DNA of 7,731 bases, taken from Actinomycetota bacterium (GTDB lineage: Bacteria; Actinomycetota; CADDZG01; WHSQ01). Shown here in pieces: positions 1 to 5,170 of the stretch (positions are counted from its first letter, which is position 1; each line of letters starts with the position of its first letter). Position numbers and translations under genes: made by a program. The notes under the pieces are model-generated. The model made no database searches and was not told the DNA's origin. It saw only the letters and a program-made list of their open reading frames with translations. The stretch lies in the NCBI GenBank assembly GCA_016781115.1, contig JADDQX010000019.1, positions 9,668-17,398 of the forward strand, read 5' to 3'.

Positions 1-116
1 TTGCTGCAGCTGCACAAGGAGCTTGGACGAGCGAATGTTGGTCAAGTAGCGCTGCCTTACGCAGTCATGCGCCGCTGTCTCGGTCAGCTCGGGGAGGCTA
101 GGCACACGTAGATAGG
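1..116 (-). pseudogene. SNase-like gene C-terminal remnant, copy A (runs off left edge)
   Basis: Read on the minus strand, this encodes RYLTNIRSSKLLVQLQQ up to the window edge. That is almost identical to the tail at 4894-5076 (RYLTNIRHSQLFVQLQQ) and is related to the end of the intact nuclease at 6059-6631 (NIRWSELFVQLERAAR). No catalytic body precedes it; the open frame continues instead into the 5' end of the membrane-protein gene on the other strand. Homology with the 4894-5076 copy appears to extend beyond the tail: both carry GGCACA, four variable bases and then GATAGG or GATAAGG (here about 101-116), just before a plus-strand gene. The remainder, including the expected RGLWSP motif, lies outside the window. 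It could be an expressed short protein, but a truncated duplicate is simpler. Confidence 0.55.
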
Positions 117-124
117 CTGTGAGA

Positions 125-760
125 ATGAGGCGCTTCATCGGAGCTGTATTGGGCGCGCTCGCCGGACTCGCGTTCTCGACCCTAGGTCTCATCGACACCA
201 GCCAAGGCTTGCCCGCGATGAGCGGTGGCGGGAATGAGGCCACGCCGATCGTGATCGCGGTCGGCCTCATGATCGGCGCTCTTCTCGGAGCTTCTCTCTT
301 ATGGCGCGTCCCCATCGCCATCGTCGGCGCGATCGTGGGGCTCGCTGCCGGCATGTGGCTGCGCGACAACCTGGGATTGGGAGGCGTGCAGCCGCCATGG
401 GTGTTCCTCCTTTTGTTCGGCTTACCAGCCGTTGGATTTGCCAGCGGCTACCTGATCCATCTGCCAGGCTCAACTTGGGCTCGCCGCCCGGGCGTAGCTG
501 GTGCGCTCGTCGGCCTCGCTGCTGCCGTCGTCGGTCACGTAGCGGGCTCGATCCTGTGGGCCGCGGCTACGGACGACCCCTGCGAGCCGACGCAACTGCC
601 GAACGGAGGTGTCCTGGTCCCGCTCTGCCCTGAAAGTGGGCCACCCAGCTGGGTCGCTCTATCGGCTCTCCTGCTGGGAGCAGCGATCGGTCACTTCACT
701 CGCTACAAGTTGAGCGCACGCGTGGGCCCGAGCTCTGAGGAGGTTGCAAGGACACCTTAG
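125..760 (+). CDS. Six-helix integral membrane protein of unknown function
   Basis: I do not recognise a family. The 211-residue product is very hydrophobic and rich in Gly, Ala and Leu, with about six predicted transmembrane segments near residues 3-22, 41-60, 62-79, 91-113, 122-148 and 174-192 (ATG numbering). Arginines at the N terminus (MRRF) suggest a cytoplasmic start. A short loop before the last helix contains two cysteines (DPCEPT and PLCPES) and might form an extracytoplasmic disulfide. I chose ATG at 125 over the in-frame GTG at 119 because AGG at 114-116 sits eight bases before the ATG but almost touches the GTG. The gene stands alone, between two nuclease-tail remnants, and ends inside a GC-rich hairpin. 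No catalytic or transport motif is visible, so its role is unknown. Confidence 0.75.
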   Translation: MRRFIGAVLGALAGLAFSTLGLIDTSQGLPAMSGGGNEATPIVIAVGLMIGALLGASLLWRVPIAIVGAIVGLAAGMWLRDNLGLGGVQPPWVFLLLFGLPAVGFASGYLIHLPGSTWARRPGVAGALVGLAAAVVGHVAGSILWAAATDDPCEPTQLPNGGVLVPLCPESGPPSWVALSALLLGAAIGHFTRYKLSARVGPSSEEVARTP

Positions 761-779
761 GGGCTAGGGCATACCCCTA
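758..779 (+). terminator. Hairpin at the end of the membrane-protein gene
   Basis: The stop codon begins an inverted repeat, TAGGGG (758-763) with CCCCTA (774-779). An alternative shorter-loop pairing is TAGGG (765-769) with CCCTA (775-779). No T-run follows, so it would be a GC-hairpin terminator of the kind often seen in actinobacteria, or a transcript-stabilising structure. It abuts nuclease-tail copy B. Confidence 0.4.
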
Positions 780-885
780 CACGTCTCGGTGACCAGAGAC
801 CTCGGTTCGCTCCTCGCGCCTCACGTTGAACTGCACAAACAGACGGAGTGGCGGATGTTCGGCGGGTATCGCTAGATGTAGTCGT
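778..885 (-). pseudogene. SNase-like C-terminal remnant, copy B (stop and frameshifts)
   Basis: The minus strand gives DYI, a stop, then RYPPNIRHS in one frame, LFVQ in a second and QREARGANRGLWSP in a third, with ETC in a further shift. Together these rebuild the C terminus of the nuclease at 6059-6631 (YPPNIRWSELFVQL...ASRGLWSPETC). An in-frame stop plus at least two small indels make it clearly non-functional. At nucleotide level it matches the 4894-5076 copy at roughly three-quarters of positions by eye, including a long shared run through GTATCGCTNGATGTAGTCGT. It begins only about a dozen bases after the vapC stop codon, so the toxin gene has been joined directly onto the remnant. Confidence 0.7.
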
Positions 886-897
886 TCCTAGGCTTTG

Positions 898-1311
898 CTA
901 GCCCGTCGCCGGCACCACTTCGAAACCCTCGACCTTGAAGTCATCGTCATAGGCGAAAGCTGCATCTAGTGCGAGGTGGCGCATGGTTTCGAAGCTCACT
1001 CGGTCGACGAAGGAGACGCCCCGTCTCGAGAGTCCCGCAAGGTACGCCGATGTCGCCTTTTCGTGAAGATCGCGGTCCACGTAGAGCAAGGAAAGGCTCG
1101 GCACGAGTCCATCAAGCAGGGCTCGAACGGCGTCTGGACCGAGCCGGCGCTGAACCAGAGCAGCCGATTCAACCACCACGTAGGCATGCGTGGACAGATG
1201 GAGGGACGGATCCGCAGCCTCGGTGGTGAACCAATCGCGAGCAGACGCGTGGTTGTCATCATCCTCGTCGAGTAAGGCGTACAGAGCCGAGGAGTCGACG
1301 AGCACTCTCAT
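898..1311 (-). CDS. vapC: PIN-domain toxin, VapC-type ribonuclease
   Basis: A 137-residue single PIN domain, the usual VapC length. The acidic metal-binding residues expected of this nuclease fold are present: Asp6 in VDSSALYALLD, Glu48 in VVVESAAL, Asp103 in SFVDRVSF, and an acidic group at 122-124 in AYDDDF. PIN toxins of this type are Mg2+-dependent endoribonucleases that cut tRNA or rRNA and stop growth until an antitoxin sequesters them. The start codon overlaps the antitoxin stop as ATGA (1308-1311), so the two are translationally coupled, antitoxin first as is normal. The catalytic set looks intact, so an active toxin is likely; the RNA target cannot be told from sequence. The 3' end lies against nuclease remnant B. 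Confidence 0.88.
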   Translation of the reverse strand: MRVLVDSSALYALLDEDDDNHASARDWFTTEAADPSLHLSTHAYVVVESAALVQRRLGPDAVRALLDGLVPSLSLLYVDRDLHEKATSAYLAGLSRRGVSFVDRVSFETMRHLALDAAFAYDDDFKVEGFEVVPATG

Positions 1312-1544
1312 TCCTGGAACGCCTCCGAGAGCTCGTCGTCGTGCGAACTACTGACGTGCGTGGAACCCGATCTGAACCCGCCGATCGCCTCTATAGCGCG
1401 GGCCCGGCGGTCCACTCCCGCGGCCGCGCCGAGTCGGTCCACGGCTTCCCTGATGAGGTCAGCCATCGACCGTCCGGTCGCCACCGAGAGACGTTTCAGG
1501 ACTTGGAACTGCTCCTCAGTCAGCTGGATCTGCGTTCGAATCAT
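1308..1544 (-). CDS. vapB: Ribbon-helix-helix antitoxin, VapB-type
   Basis: A 78-residue protein whose first half is a CopG/Arc-like ribbon-helix-helix: an N-terminal strand (RTQIQLT), then EEQFQVLKRLSVATGRS and MADLIREAVDRL as the two helices. The second half is polar and probably disordered (GGFRSGSTHVSSSHDDE), as expected for the segment that wraps the PIN toxin. I chose ATG at 1544 because the ribbon strand begins there; an upstream extension to 1586 would add 14 residues (FTSCTRYCYHVV...) unlike the family and would run through the likely promoter and operators. There is no clear Shine-Dalgarno sequence. Antitoxins of this kind bind their own promoter as dimers, alone or with VapC, and palindromes fitting that role lie just upstream. 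Confidence 0.85.
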   Translation of the reverse strand: MIRTQIQLTEEQFQVLKRLSVATGRSMADLIREAVDRLGAAAGVDRRARAIEAIGGFRSGSTHVSSSHDDELSEAFQE

Positions 1545-1550
1545 GGTCAC

Positions 1551-1587
1551 TACATGATAACAATATCGCGTACATGATGTAAACATC
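1551..1587 (-). promoter_or_regulatory. Probable vapBC promoter with overlapping operator palindromes
   Basis: On the minus strand, TTTACA (1578-1583) and TATCAT (1554-1559) are separated by 18 bases and resemble -35 and -10 boxes. Transcription would start within a few bases of the vapB ATG, which fits a near-leaderless message and the absent ribosome site. Overlapping these boxes are TACATGATGTA (1571-1581, a palindrome around a central G), GATGT-AA-ACATC (1576-1587, a perfect inverted repeat) and a second TACATGAT at 1551-1558, exactly 20 bases from the first. Sites spaced by two helical turns over a promoter are what an autoregulating ribbon-helix-helix antitoxin would bind. The region also lies upstream of the divergent acetyltransferase. 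Confidence 0.55.
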
Positions 1588-1623
1588 GGTCAGCGGGTTC
1601 CGAAGAGTCGCGTCGCGCATCCT

Positions 1624-1632
1624 GAGGGAGGA
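1624..1632 (+). promoter_or_regulatory. Strong ribosome-binding site that sets the acetyltransferase start
   Basis: GAGGGAGGA lies seven bases before ATG 1640. It is the reason for accepting an N-terminal extension that other AAC(2') proteins lack. Confidence 0.6.
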
Positions 1633-1639
1633 TCACGGA

Positions 1640-2308
1640 ATGAGGTGGCCCGCGCACCGGACAGCGGTTCCCGACGTTCCGCACGGCGGCGAGGAGGAGG
1701 CCGAGAACTCGGGAGAGGCTGCGCGTCCGCGGCGAACGTGCGCGGCATGCCGCTACGTCGAAACGTTGAACCCGGAGCGGCCCCTCCGGACAGCCACGAC
1801 GAGCGAGCTATGCATCGCCGAGTTGCGTCAGATCCACGAGCTGATGCTGCTCGCATTTGACAACGACTTCAGTGACGAAGACTGGGAGCACACCCTCGGC
1901 GGCATCCACTTCTTCCTCGAGCTCGGCGGCCAGATGGTGAGTCATGCCGCGGTAGTGCCGCGCATGCTCGAGGTAGGTGGCTCGATGTTCCACACGGGTT
2001 ACGTCGAGGGCGTAGCGACACACCCCGGGTTCCGGTCGCGTGGCTGGGGTAGTGACGTTGTCTCAGCCGCTACGGCGCATATCCACGCGACCTATGGATT
2101 CGGAGCGCTCGGCACGAGCTCTTTCTCGTTCTACGAGCGCCTCGGGTGGGAGCGCTGGAGCGGGCGGACCTTCGTGCGCCGCGTCGGTCGGCACGAGGCG
2201 ACGCCGGACGAAGACGGTTACGTCATGGTGTTGCGATTCGGCCCCAGCGCAGACGTCGACACATCCGCAGACCTCTCCTGCGACGATCGTCCCGGCGACC
2301 TCTGGTAG
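1640..2308 (+). CDS. Aminoglycoside 2'-N-acetyltransferase family protein, AAC(2')-I-like
   Basis: A GNAT acetyltransferase that transfers acetyl from acetyl-CoA. Residues from about 50 onward follow the mycobacterial AAC(2')-I pattern closely: DWEHTLGG (81-88), GYVEGVATHP (120-129, holding the conserved Glu), the acetyl-CoA loop in FRSRGWGS (131-138), a GAL...SFYERLGW segment (155-170), DEDG (190-193), and the signature C terminus TSADLSCDDRPGDLW (208-222). The mycobacterial enzymes are about 180 residues and acetylate the 2'-amino group of aminoglycosides such as gentamicin and tobramycin; a native role in cell-envelope metabolism has also been proposed. Here the ATG at 1640 has a strong ribosome site, GAGGGAGGA at 1624-1632, seven bases upstream. 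This gives 222 residues, with a polar N-terminal extension of about 45 residues carrying CAAC (34-37). TTG at 1766 would give the usual length but lacks that site. True resistance activity is inferred, not shown. Confidence 0.85.
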   Translation: MRWPAHRTAVPDVPHGGEEEAENSGEAARPRRTCAACRYVETLNPERPLRTATTSELCIAELRQIHELMLLAFDNDFSDEDWEHTLGGIHFFLELGGQMVSHAAVVPRMLEVGGSMFHTGYVEGVATHPGFRSRGWGSDVVSAATAHIHATYGFGALGTSSFSFYERLGWERWSGRTFVRRVGRHEATPDEDGYVMVLRFGPSADVDTSADLSCDDRPGDLW

Positions 2309-2309
2309 C

Positions 2310-2325
2310 GCCGCCCGACGGCGGC
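2310..2325. terminator. Bidirectional hairpin between convergent genes
   Basis: A perfect six-base-pair stem, GCCGCC-CGAC-GGCGGC, fills the 20-base gap between the convergent stop codons of the acetyltransferase (2308) and the secreted protein (2329). On the plus strand it is followed by CTCTT. Position and symmetry fit a terminator shared by both genes. Confidence 0.65.
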
Positions 2326-2328
2326 CTC

Positions 2329-2907
2329 TTACGTTCCCGACTCCACCGGCGCAGTGTCGATGAAAATCGGGTCGACGCTGCTGGAGCCGGCGGACCCGAA
2401 TAGCCGCAGCGTCTCCGCCCGCATCCGGGTTCCGGACAGGAAGTGATCACCCAATGCCCTCGGGAGCCTGACGGTCAGCGTCCGCCCGCGGACCCGGTCC
2501 TTGTTCCCTACTACCTCACCGTCGTAGCCGCAGCCGTACACGATCGTTCGAACGCCCTGAGACGATCTTTCTTGCCGGACGAATATGCGGCAGCGACTGA
2601 GCTCCGCGGTGATTCCGTATGTGAAGCCTGCTGAAGGCGGAGCGAACGTGCGGAAGACGAGCTCGTATCCGCGGCCTGAGCGAAACAGGTCAACCTGAAG
2701 GAGATCGGCTTCGGCGATCTGAGCAGGCGCTGTCGGAATGCCTAGCTCGAACCCGTACTCGCCTTGGCTGTTCAGCGCGTTCGCATCACCCGCCGCATCT
2801 GTGAAACGCAGGCGTTCAGCCTCTGTGCCGCGCGCGATGCCCCCCATCAGCAGACCTGCGGCTGCCACCGCCAGGAGCGCTGTCCTAGCGAGACGCTGTT
2901 TCAGCAC
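2329..2907 (-). CDS. Secreted protein of unknown function
   Basis: A 192-residue protein with a clear Sec signal peptide: a basic start (MLKQRLAR), a hydrophobic core (TALLAVAAAGLLMGG) and probable cleavage after about residue 30 (GTEA). The mature part begins with RFTDAAGDANALN, a D-x-x-GD-type opening found in many actinobacterial exported proteins, and then looks beta-rich (LLQVDLFRSGRGYELVFRTF). Cys106 and Cys126 could form a disulfide. No catalytic motif is recognisable. The start used is GTG at 2907, because the signal peptide begins there; AGGCGG three bases upstream is a poor, close ribosome site. A 15-codon reading frame (MKAIVDGVGNVGGPC) ends across this GTG, which would allow translational coupling. 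It is transcribed convergently with the acetyltransferase. Confidence 0.72.
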   Translation of the reverse strand: MLKQRLARTALLAVAAAGLLMGGIARGTEAERLRFTDAAGDANALNSQGEYGFELGIPTAPAQIAEADLLQVDLFRSGRGYELVFRTFAPPSAGFTYGITAELSRCRIFVRQERSSQGVRTIVYGCGYDGEVVGNKDRVRGRTLTVRLPRALGDHFLSGTRMRAETLRLFGSAGSSSVDPIFIDTAPVESGT

Positions 2908-2948
2908 GGGCCGCCTACGTTGCCGACACCGTCGACGATCGCCTTCAT
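2901..2948 (-). CDS. Possible 15-codon leader peptide overlapping the secreted-protein start
   Basis: The minus strand reads ATG AAG GCG ... and encodes MKAIVDGVGNVGGPC, followed by a TGA that overlaps the first codons of the downstream gene (GTGCTGA). A purine-rich stretch (GGGAGGGGAAAGG) lies about 11 bases before the ATG, a slightly long spacing. If translated it would deliver ribosomes to the weak GTG start. The evidence is only arrangement, and chance is quite possible for a frame this short. Confidence 0.2.
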   Translation of the reverse strand: MKAIVDGVGNVGGPC

Positions 2949-2980
2949 ATCGGAACTGCCCTTTCCCCTCCCGAGATGCC

Positions 2981-2999
2981 CTTCGTAAACCTTACGAGG
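2981..2999. promoter_or_regulatory. Palindrome upstream of the secreted-protein gene
   Basis: CTTCGTAA-ACC-TTACGAGG forms an eight-pair stem (one G-T pair) with a three-base loop, about 75-90 bases upstream of the GTG start at 2907. It could be a regulator-binding site or an RNA hairpin in the 5' leader. There is no T-run to mark it as a terminator. Confidence 0.35.
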
Positions 3000-3034
3000 C
3001 AAGCAGGAGATCTGGTTCTTGAGCTCCAGGCGTA

Positions 3035-3190
3035 GTCGCATGTAAGGACGTGGAGCTCGGCTAGAGCGTAGTCCCTGTAGCAGTTGTCTAGATCCCAATA
3101 AGGGCTGTGCTAAATGTCGTTGTCGCAGGTCGCGCGCACTGAAGAGCGATGTTCATCAGTACTACGCGCTGAGGCGGTTAACTGGTTGAA
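3035..3190 (-). repeat. Possible fifth, heavily worn copy (E) of the nuclease-tail repeat
   Basis: ACAACTGCTACAG on the minus strand (plus 3075-3087) recurs exactly at 4875-4887, just downstream of the intact-frame tail copy C. The match extends to 15 of 16 bases and, allowing indels, continues through CTAGC-GAG and GTCC to TGCGAC on one side (plus 3035 and 4809). On the other side it runs GATC...GACA..TAGC, toward where the tail should lie. The tail itself is barely recognisable here. This is a by-eye alignment with gaps and could be partly chance. Confidence 0.3.
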
Positions 3191-3298
3191 CATAGGTGCG
3201 AGGAGCTTGCCCTCCAGTCGGGGCTGAGTCAGCTCTGCACTAGTGACAGACATAGCGCTCCCGAAGGTGAAGCACCTGCCCACCGCGCTGAGCCTCAT
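3110..3298 (-). CDS. Possible small protein, unrecognised
   Basis: A 62-codon frame beginning MRLSAVGRCFTFGSAM, with AGGG six bases before its ATG. Its first sixteen codons mostly end in G or C, as real genes here do; later codons do not. It is divergent from the cyclase gene. It resembles no family I know, and its second half overlaps the possible worn repeat E. It may be spurious. Confidence 0.2.
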   Translation of the reverse strand: MRLSAVGRCFTFGSAMSVTSAELTQPRLEGKLLAPMFNQLTASARSTDEHRSSVRATCDNDI

Positions 3299-3324
3299 AA
3301 CTCACCCTGACGCTGATGTGTGAC

Positions 3325-3345
3325 GGCGCGCTTCTTCGCCGCGCC
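3325..3345. other. GC-rich hairpin upstream of the cyclase gene
   Basis: GGCGCG (3325-3330) can pair with CGCGCC (3340-3345) around a nine-base loop, CTTCTTCGC. No coding sequence ends nearby, so it could insulate the downstream promoter or be incidental. Confidence 0.3.
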
Positions 3346-3377
3346 TGGGCGCTCCGGCGGCGACCGACCAGGGCAGA

Positions 3378-3386
3378 TGGTATAGA
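3378..3386 (+). promoter_or_regulatory. Extended -10 promoter for the cyclase gene
   Basis: TGGTATAGA combines the TGn extension with a -10-like TATAGA, about 34 bases before the ATG. No good -35 box is seen at the usual distance, as is common for extended -10 promoters. CAGGGAG at 3405-3411 is the ribosome site, eight bases before the start at 3420. Confidence 0.45.
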
Positions 3387-3419
3387 CGAGACTAGCCCCA
3401 ACGGCAGGGAGCAAACCCG

Positions 3420-4736
3420 ATGCGGCCTGAGATCCAATACGTTCGCAGCGGCGACATCTCCATCGCGTGGCAAGTTGTAGGCGACGGCCCTGACCTGATA
3501 TTCGTGCCGCCCGGCGCATCTCACCTTGACCTCCGCTGGGACGAACCTCGCAGCGCGAGGATGCTCCGCCGCCTAGCGTCGTTCAGCCGTCTCGTCATGT
3601 TCGACAAGCGGGGTACGGGTCTATCGGATAGAAGCGTTCGCCTGCCGGCGCTCGAGGAGCAGGCCGAGGACACCATCGCCGTCATGGACGCCGCTGGCTG
3701 CGAACGAGCAACGCTCTTAGGCGCTTTGGACGGAGCTGCGTCGGCTCTCTTCGTCGCGGTGACACACCCGGAGCGGGTGGAACGCGTGGCTATCTATGCG
3801 ACGCCTGTTCGTGGCGTGGCTTCAGACGACCTGCCGTACGGTATGCCCTCCAACGTCGTCGACACATTCGCACAACTCGCCGCTACATCAGATGCGCGTG
3901 GGTTACTCCCGGTCCTAGCACCGAGTGTCGCCGATGACGACACATATGCCGAGTGGTGGGTGCGTTACATGCGGACAGCGGCACCACCCGCGCATGCCTC
4001 CGCCTGGCTGGCGGAGCTAGCGCGCATCGATCTTCGGCCACTGATACCACTTGTAAGAGTGCCTACATTGATCCTTCACCGCGAGGGTGATCGACTCGTG
4101 AACGTTGCGAACGCCCACTATCTCGCCGCGCATATCCCTGATGCTCGGCTCGTCATCTTGCCTGGGAACGACTACATCATGTGGGTTGGTGATGTAGAGG
4201 CGCTTGTAGATGAAGTTGAGGAATTCATCACCGGAACAAAAAGCACGACCAATCTCGAGCGCGTCGTCGCCAGTCTCCTTTTTGCCGATGTGGTTGATTC
4301 GACCGGGCGGCTGTCGTCAGTCGGCGATCAACAATGGCGCAACACCCTGGAGCAATTCGAACGAACAGTTAAGAGAACGATCGCGATGTTCGGAGGACGC
4401 TTGGTTAACACGACAGGAGATGGATTCCTGGCTCGGTTCGATGGTCCCGTCCGAACAATCCGATGCGCGGAAGCAATTCGCGAAGCGCTGAAGCCGCAAC
4501 AGTTAACGATGCGCTTCGGCGTTCACACATCGGAGGTGGAGGCCCGAGAAGAAGGCCTCGACGGGCTAGGCGTACATATCACAGCTCGAATCATGGCGGC
4601 AGCCGAGCCCAGCGAAATCCTGGTATCGCGCACTGTGCGGGATCTGATCGCGGGGTCAGGCCTCCGACTAGAGTCTCGCGGCCAACGCGAGTTCAAGGGG
4701 GTTGAAGGAGAGTGGGAGGTCTTCTGCGTCTCCTGA
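3420..4736 (+). CDS. Alpha/beta-hydrolase-like domain fused to a class III adenylate/guanylate cyclase
   Basis: A 438-residue cytoplasmic protein with no membrane segments. Residues 1-270 are an alpha/beta-hydrolase fold (VVGDGPDLIFVPPG, then FDKRGTGLSD at 61-70). Residues 282-438 are a class III nucleotidyl cyclase that would make cAMP or cGMP from ATP or GTP. Cyclase motifs: metal Asp290 in LFADVVDST and Asp334 in TTGDGF, the family-typical GVHITAR (384-390, with Arg390), and an FKGVEGEWEVF end. The hydrolase lobe lacks its triad: the nucleophile elbow reads GALDG (101-105), with Leu where Ser belongs, and the usual Asp-His near 251 is Asp-Tyr, although Asp224 (HREGD) remains. It is therefore probably a ligand-sensing domain. 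In the cyclase, Asn330 sits where a base-selecting Lys is common, and His386 replaces the transition-state Asn. The fusion type is common in actinobacteria. CAGGGAG supports the start. Confidence 0.88.
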   Translation: MRPEIQYVRSGDISIAWQVVGDGPDLIFVPPGASHLDLRWDEPRSARMLRRLASFSRLVMFDKRGTGLSDRSVRLPALEEQAEDTIAVMDAAGCERATLLGALDGAASALFVAVTHPERVERVAIYATPVRGVASDDLPYGMPSNVVDTFAQLAATSDARGLLPVLAPSVADDDTYAEWWVRYMRTAAPPAHASAWLAELARIDLRPLIPLVRVPTLILHREGDRLVNVANAHYLAAHIPDARLVILPGNDYIMWVGDVEALVDEVEEFITGTKSTTNLERVVASLLFADVVDSTGRLSSVGDQQWRNTLEQFERTVKRTIAMFGGRLVNTTGDGFLARFDGPVRTIRCAEAIREALKPQQLTMRFGVHTSEVEAREEGLDGLGVHITARIMAAAEPSEILVSRTVRDLIAGSGLRLESRGQREFKGVEGEWEVFCVS

Positions 4737-4758
4737 ATCAGGTCAACGTGAAGGTGTA

Positions 4759-4785
4759 CAGGACTCCTTCTAGTCGATCGTCCTG
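4759..4785 (+). terminator. Possible terminator of the cyclase gene
   Basis: CAGGAC (4759-4764) pairs with GTCCTG (4780-4785) across a 15-base loop, 22 bases after the cyclase stop. The stem is short and has no T-run, so the evidence is weak. Confidence 0.3.
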
Positions 4786-4893
4786 GTTGCTGGTGAGCAA
4801 GACTGTCGGTCGCACTAGCAGCTCACGGACTTATCAACTCCGCTAGTTCGCTCGCATTTCGCTGCGCGTCATCTCTGTAGCAGTTGTTCACGA

Positions 4894-5076
4894 TCATTTT
4901 CCGCTACATGTGTCCGGCGACCACAGGCCGCGGTCGTTCTCTCGCGCTTCCTGTTGCAGCTGCACGAACAACTGGGAATGACGGATATTCGTTAGGTATC
5001 GCTTGATGTAGTCGTACACGTCGGGCGGACCGGTGTCCCTGGTTGCCTCTCGGGCACAGCCGGATAAGGAATACGC
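4894..5076 (-). pseudogene. SNase-like C-terminal remnant, copy C (open frame, no catalytic body)
   Basis: The minus strand stays open for 60 codons, from a stop at 5077-5079 to TGA at 4894-4896. It ends VYDYIKRYLTNIRHSQ, LFVQLQQEARENDR, GLWSPDTCSGK. The second part matches the end of the intact nuclease at 6059-6631 (NIR, LFVQL, RGLWSP, TCSG). The catalytic body is missing, and what precedes it (SGCAREATRDTGPPD) is not nuclease-like. The only usable start is GTG at 5019, which would give a 41-residue peptide without a visible ribosome site. The unbroken frame and conserved motif mean that recent truncation, or expression as a small protein, cannot be excluded. It lies just upstream of, and divergent from, the permease. 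Confidence 0.65.
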
Positions 5077-5170
5077 TTAGTCTGCTTCTATCCCACAAGG
5101 TCAGGGGGAGGTCGTCGGAGCTCGTTCCGGCATACCGGACCGCACCACTAGTGCCGCGTTCTTCGGTGCG

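Larger units (their letters stand above)
2908..3419. other. Gene-poor region upstream of the cyclase gene
   Basis: About 510 bases hold no convincing gene. They contain the palindrome at 2981-2999, a possible worn nuclease-tail repeat at 3035-3190, a possible small minus-strand frame at 3110-3298, a GC-rich hairpin at 3325-3345 and the probable cyclase promoter at 3378-3386. Several stop codons interrupt each frame and no known domain appears in any of them. Confidence 0.5.
4737..5170. other. Intergenic region between cyclase and permease, mostly repeat-derived
   Basis: About 430 bases. They hold a possible terminator hairpin (4759-4785), flanking sequence shared with the region near 3035-3090, nuclease-tail copy C (4894-5076), and an open frame from 5081 that leads into the permease without a start codon. 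No separate intact gene is visible. Confidence 0.55.

Noticed and set aside
1530..1545. GTTCGAATC resembling the T-loop of a tRNA
   Set aside because: It lies inside the antitoxin coding sequence, and no acceptor stem, anticodon arm or CCA end can be paired around it.
2940..3000. Peptide GISGGERAVPI resembling an ABC-transporter signature
   Set aside because: It is isolated in a short frame closed by stops, with no Walker motifs nearby, so it is chance.
3060..3100. Peptide DNCYRDYALAEL and NNCYRDDAQ near 4875 as a shared Cys-rich (Excalibur-like) domain
   Set aside because: The similarity follows from the shared nucleotide repeat; the calcium-binding DxDxDGxxCE motif is absent and stops interrupt both frames.
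4904..5098. A 64-codon minus-strand frame starting MWDRSRLSVF
   Set aside because: It is a different frame from the nuclease-tail similarity over the same bases, Arg- and Pro-rich as expected of a high-GC shadow, and has no recognisable domain.
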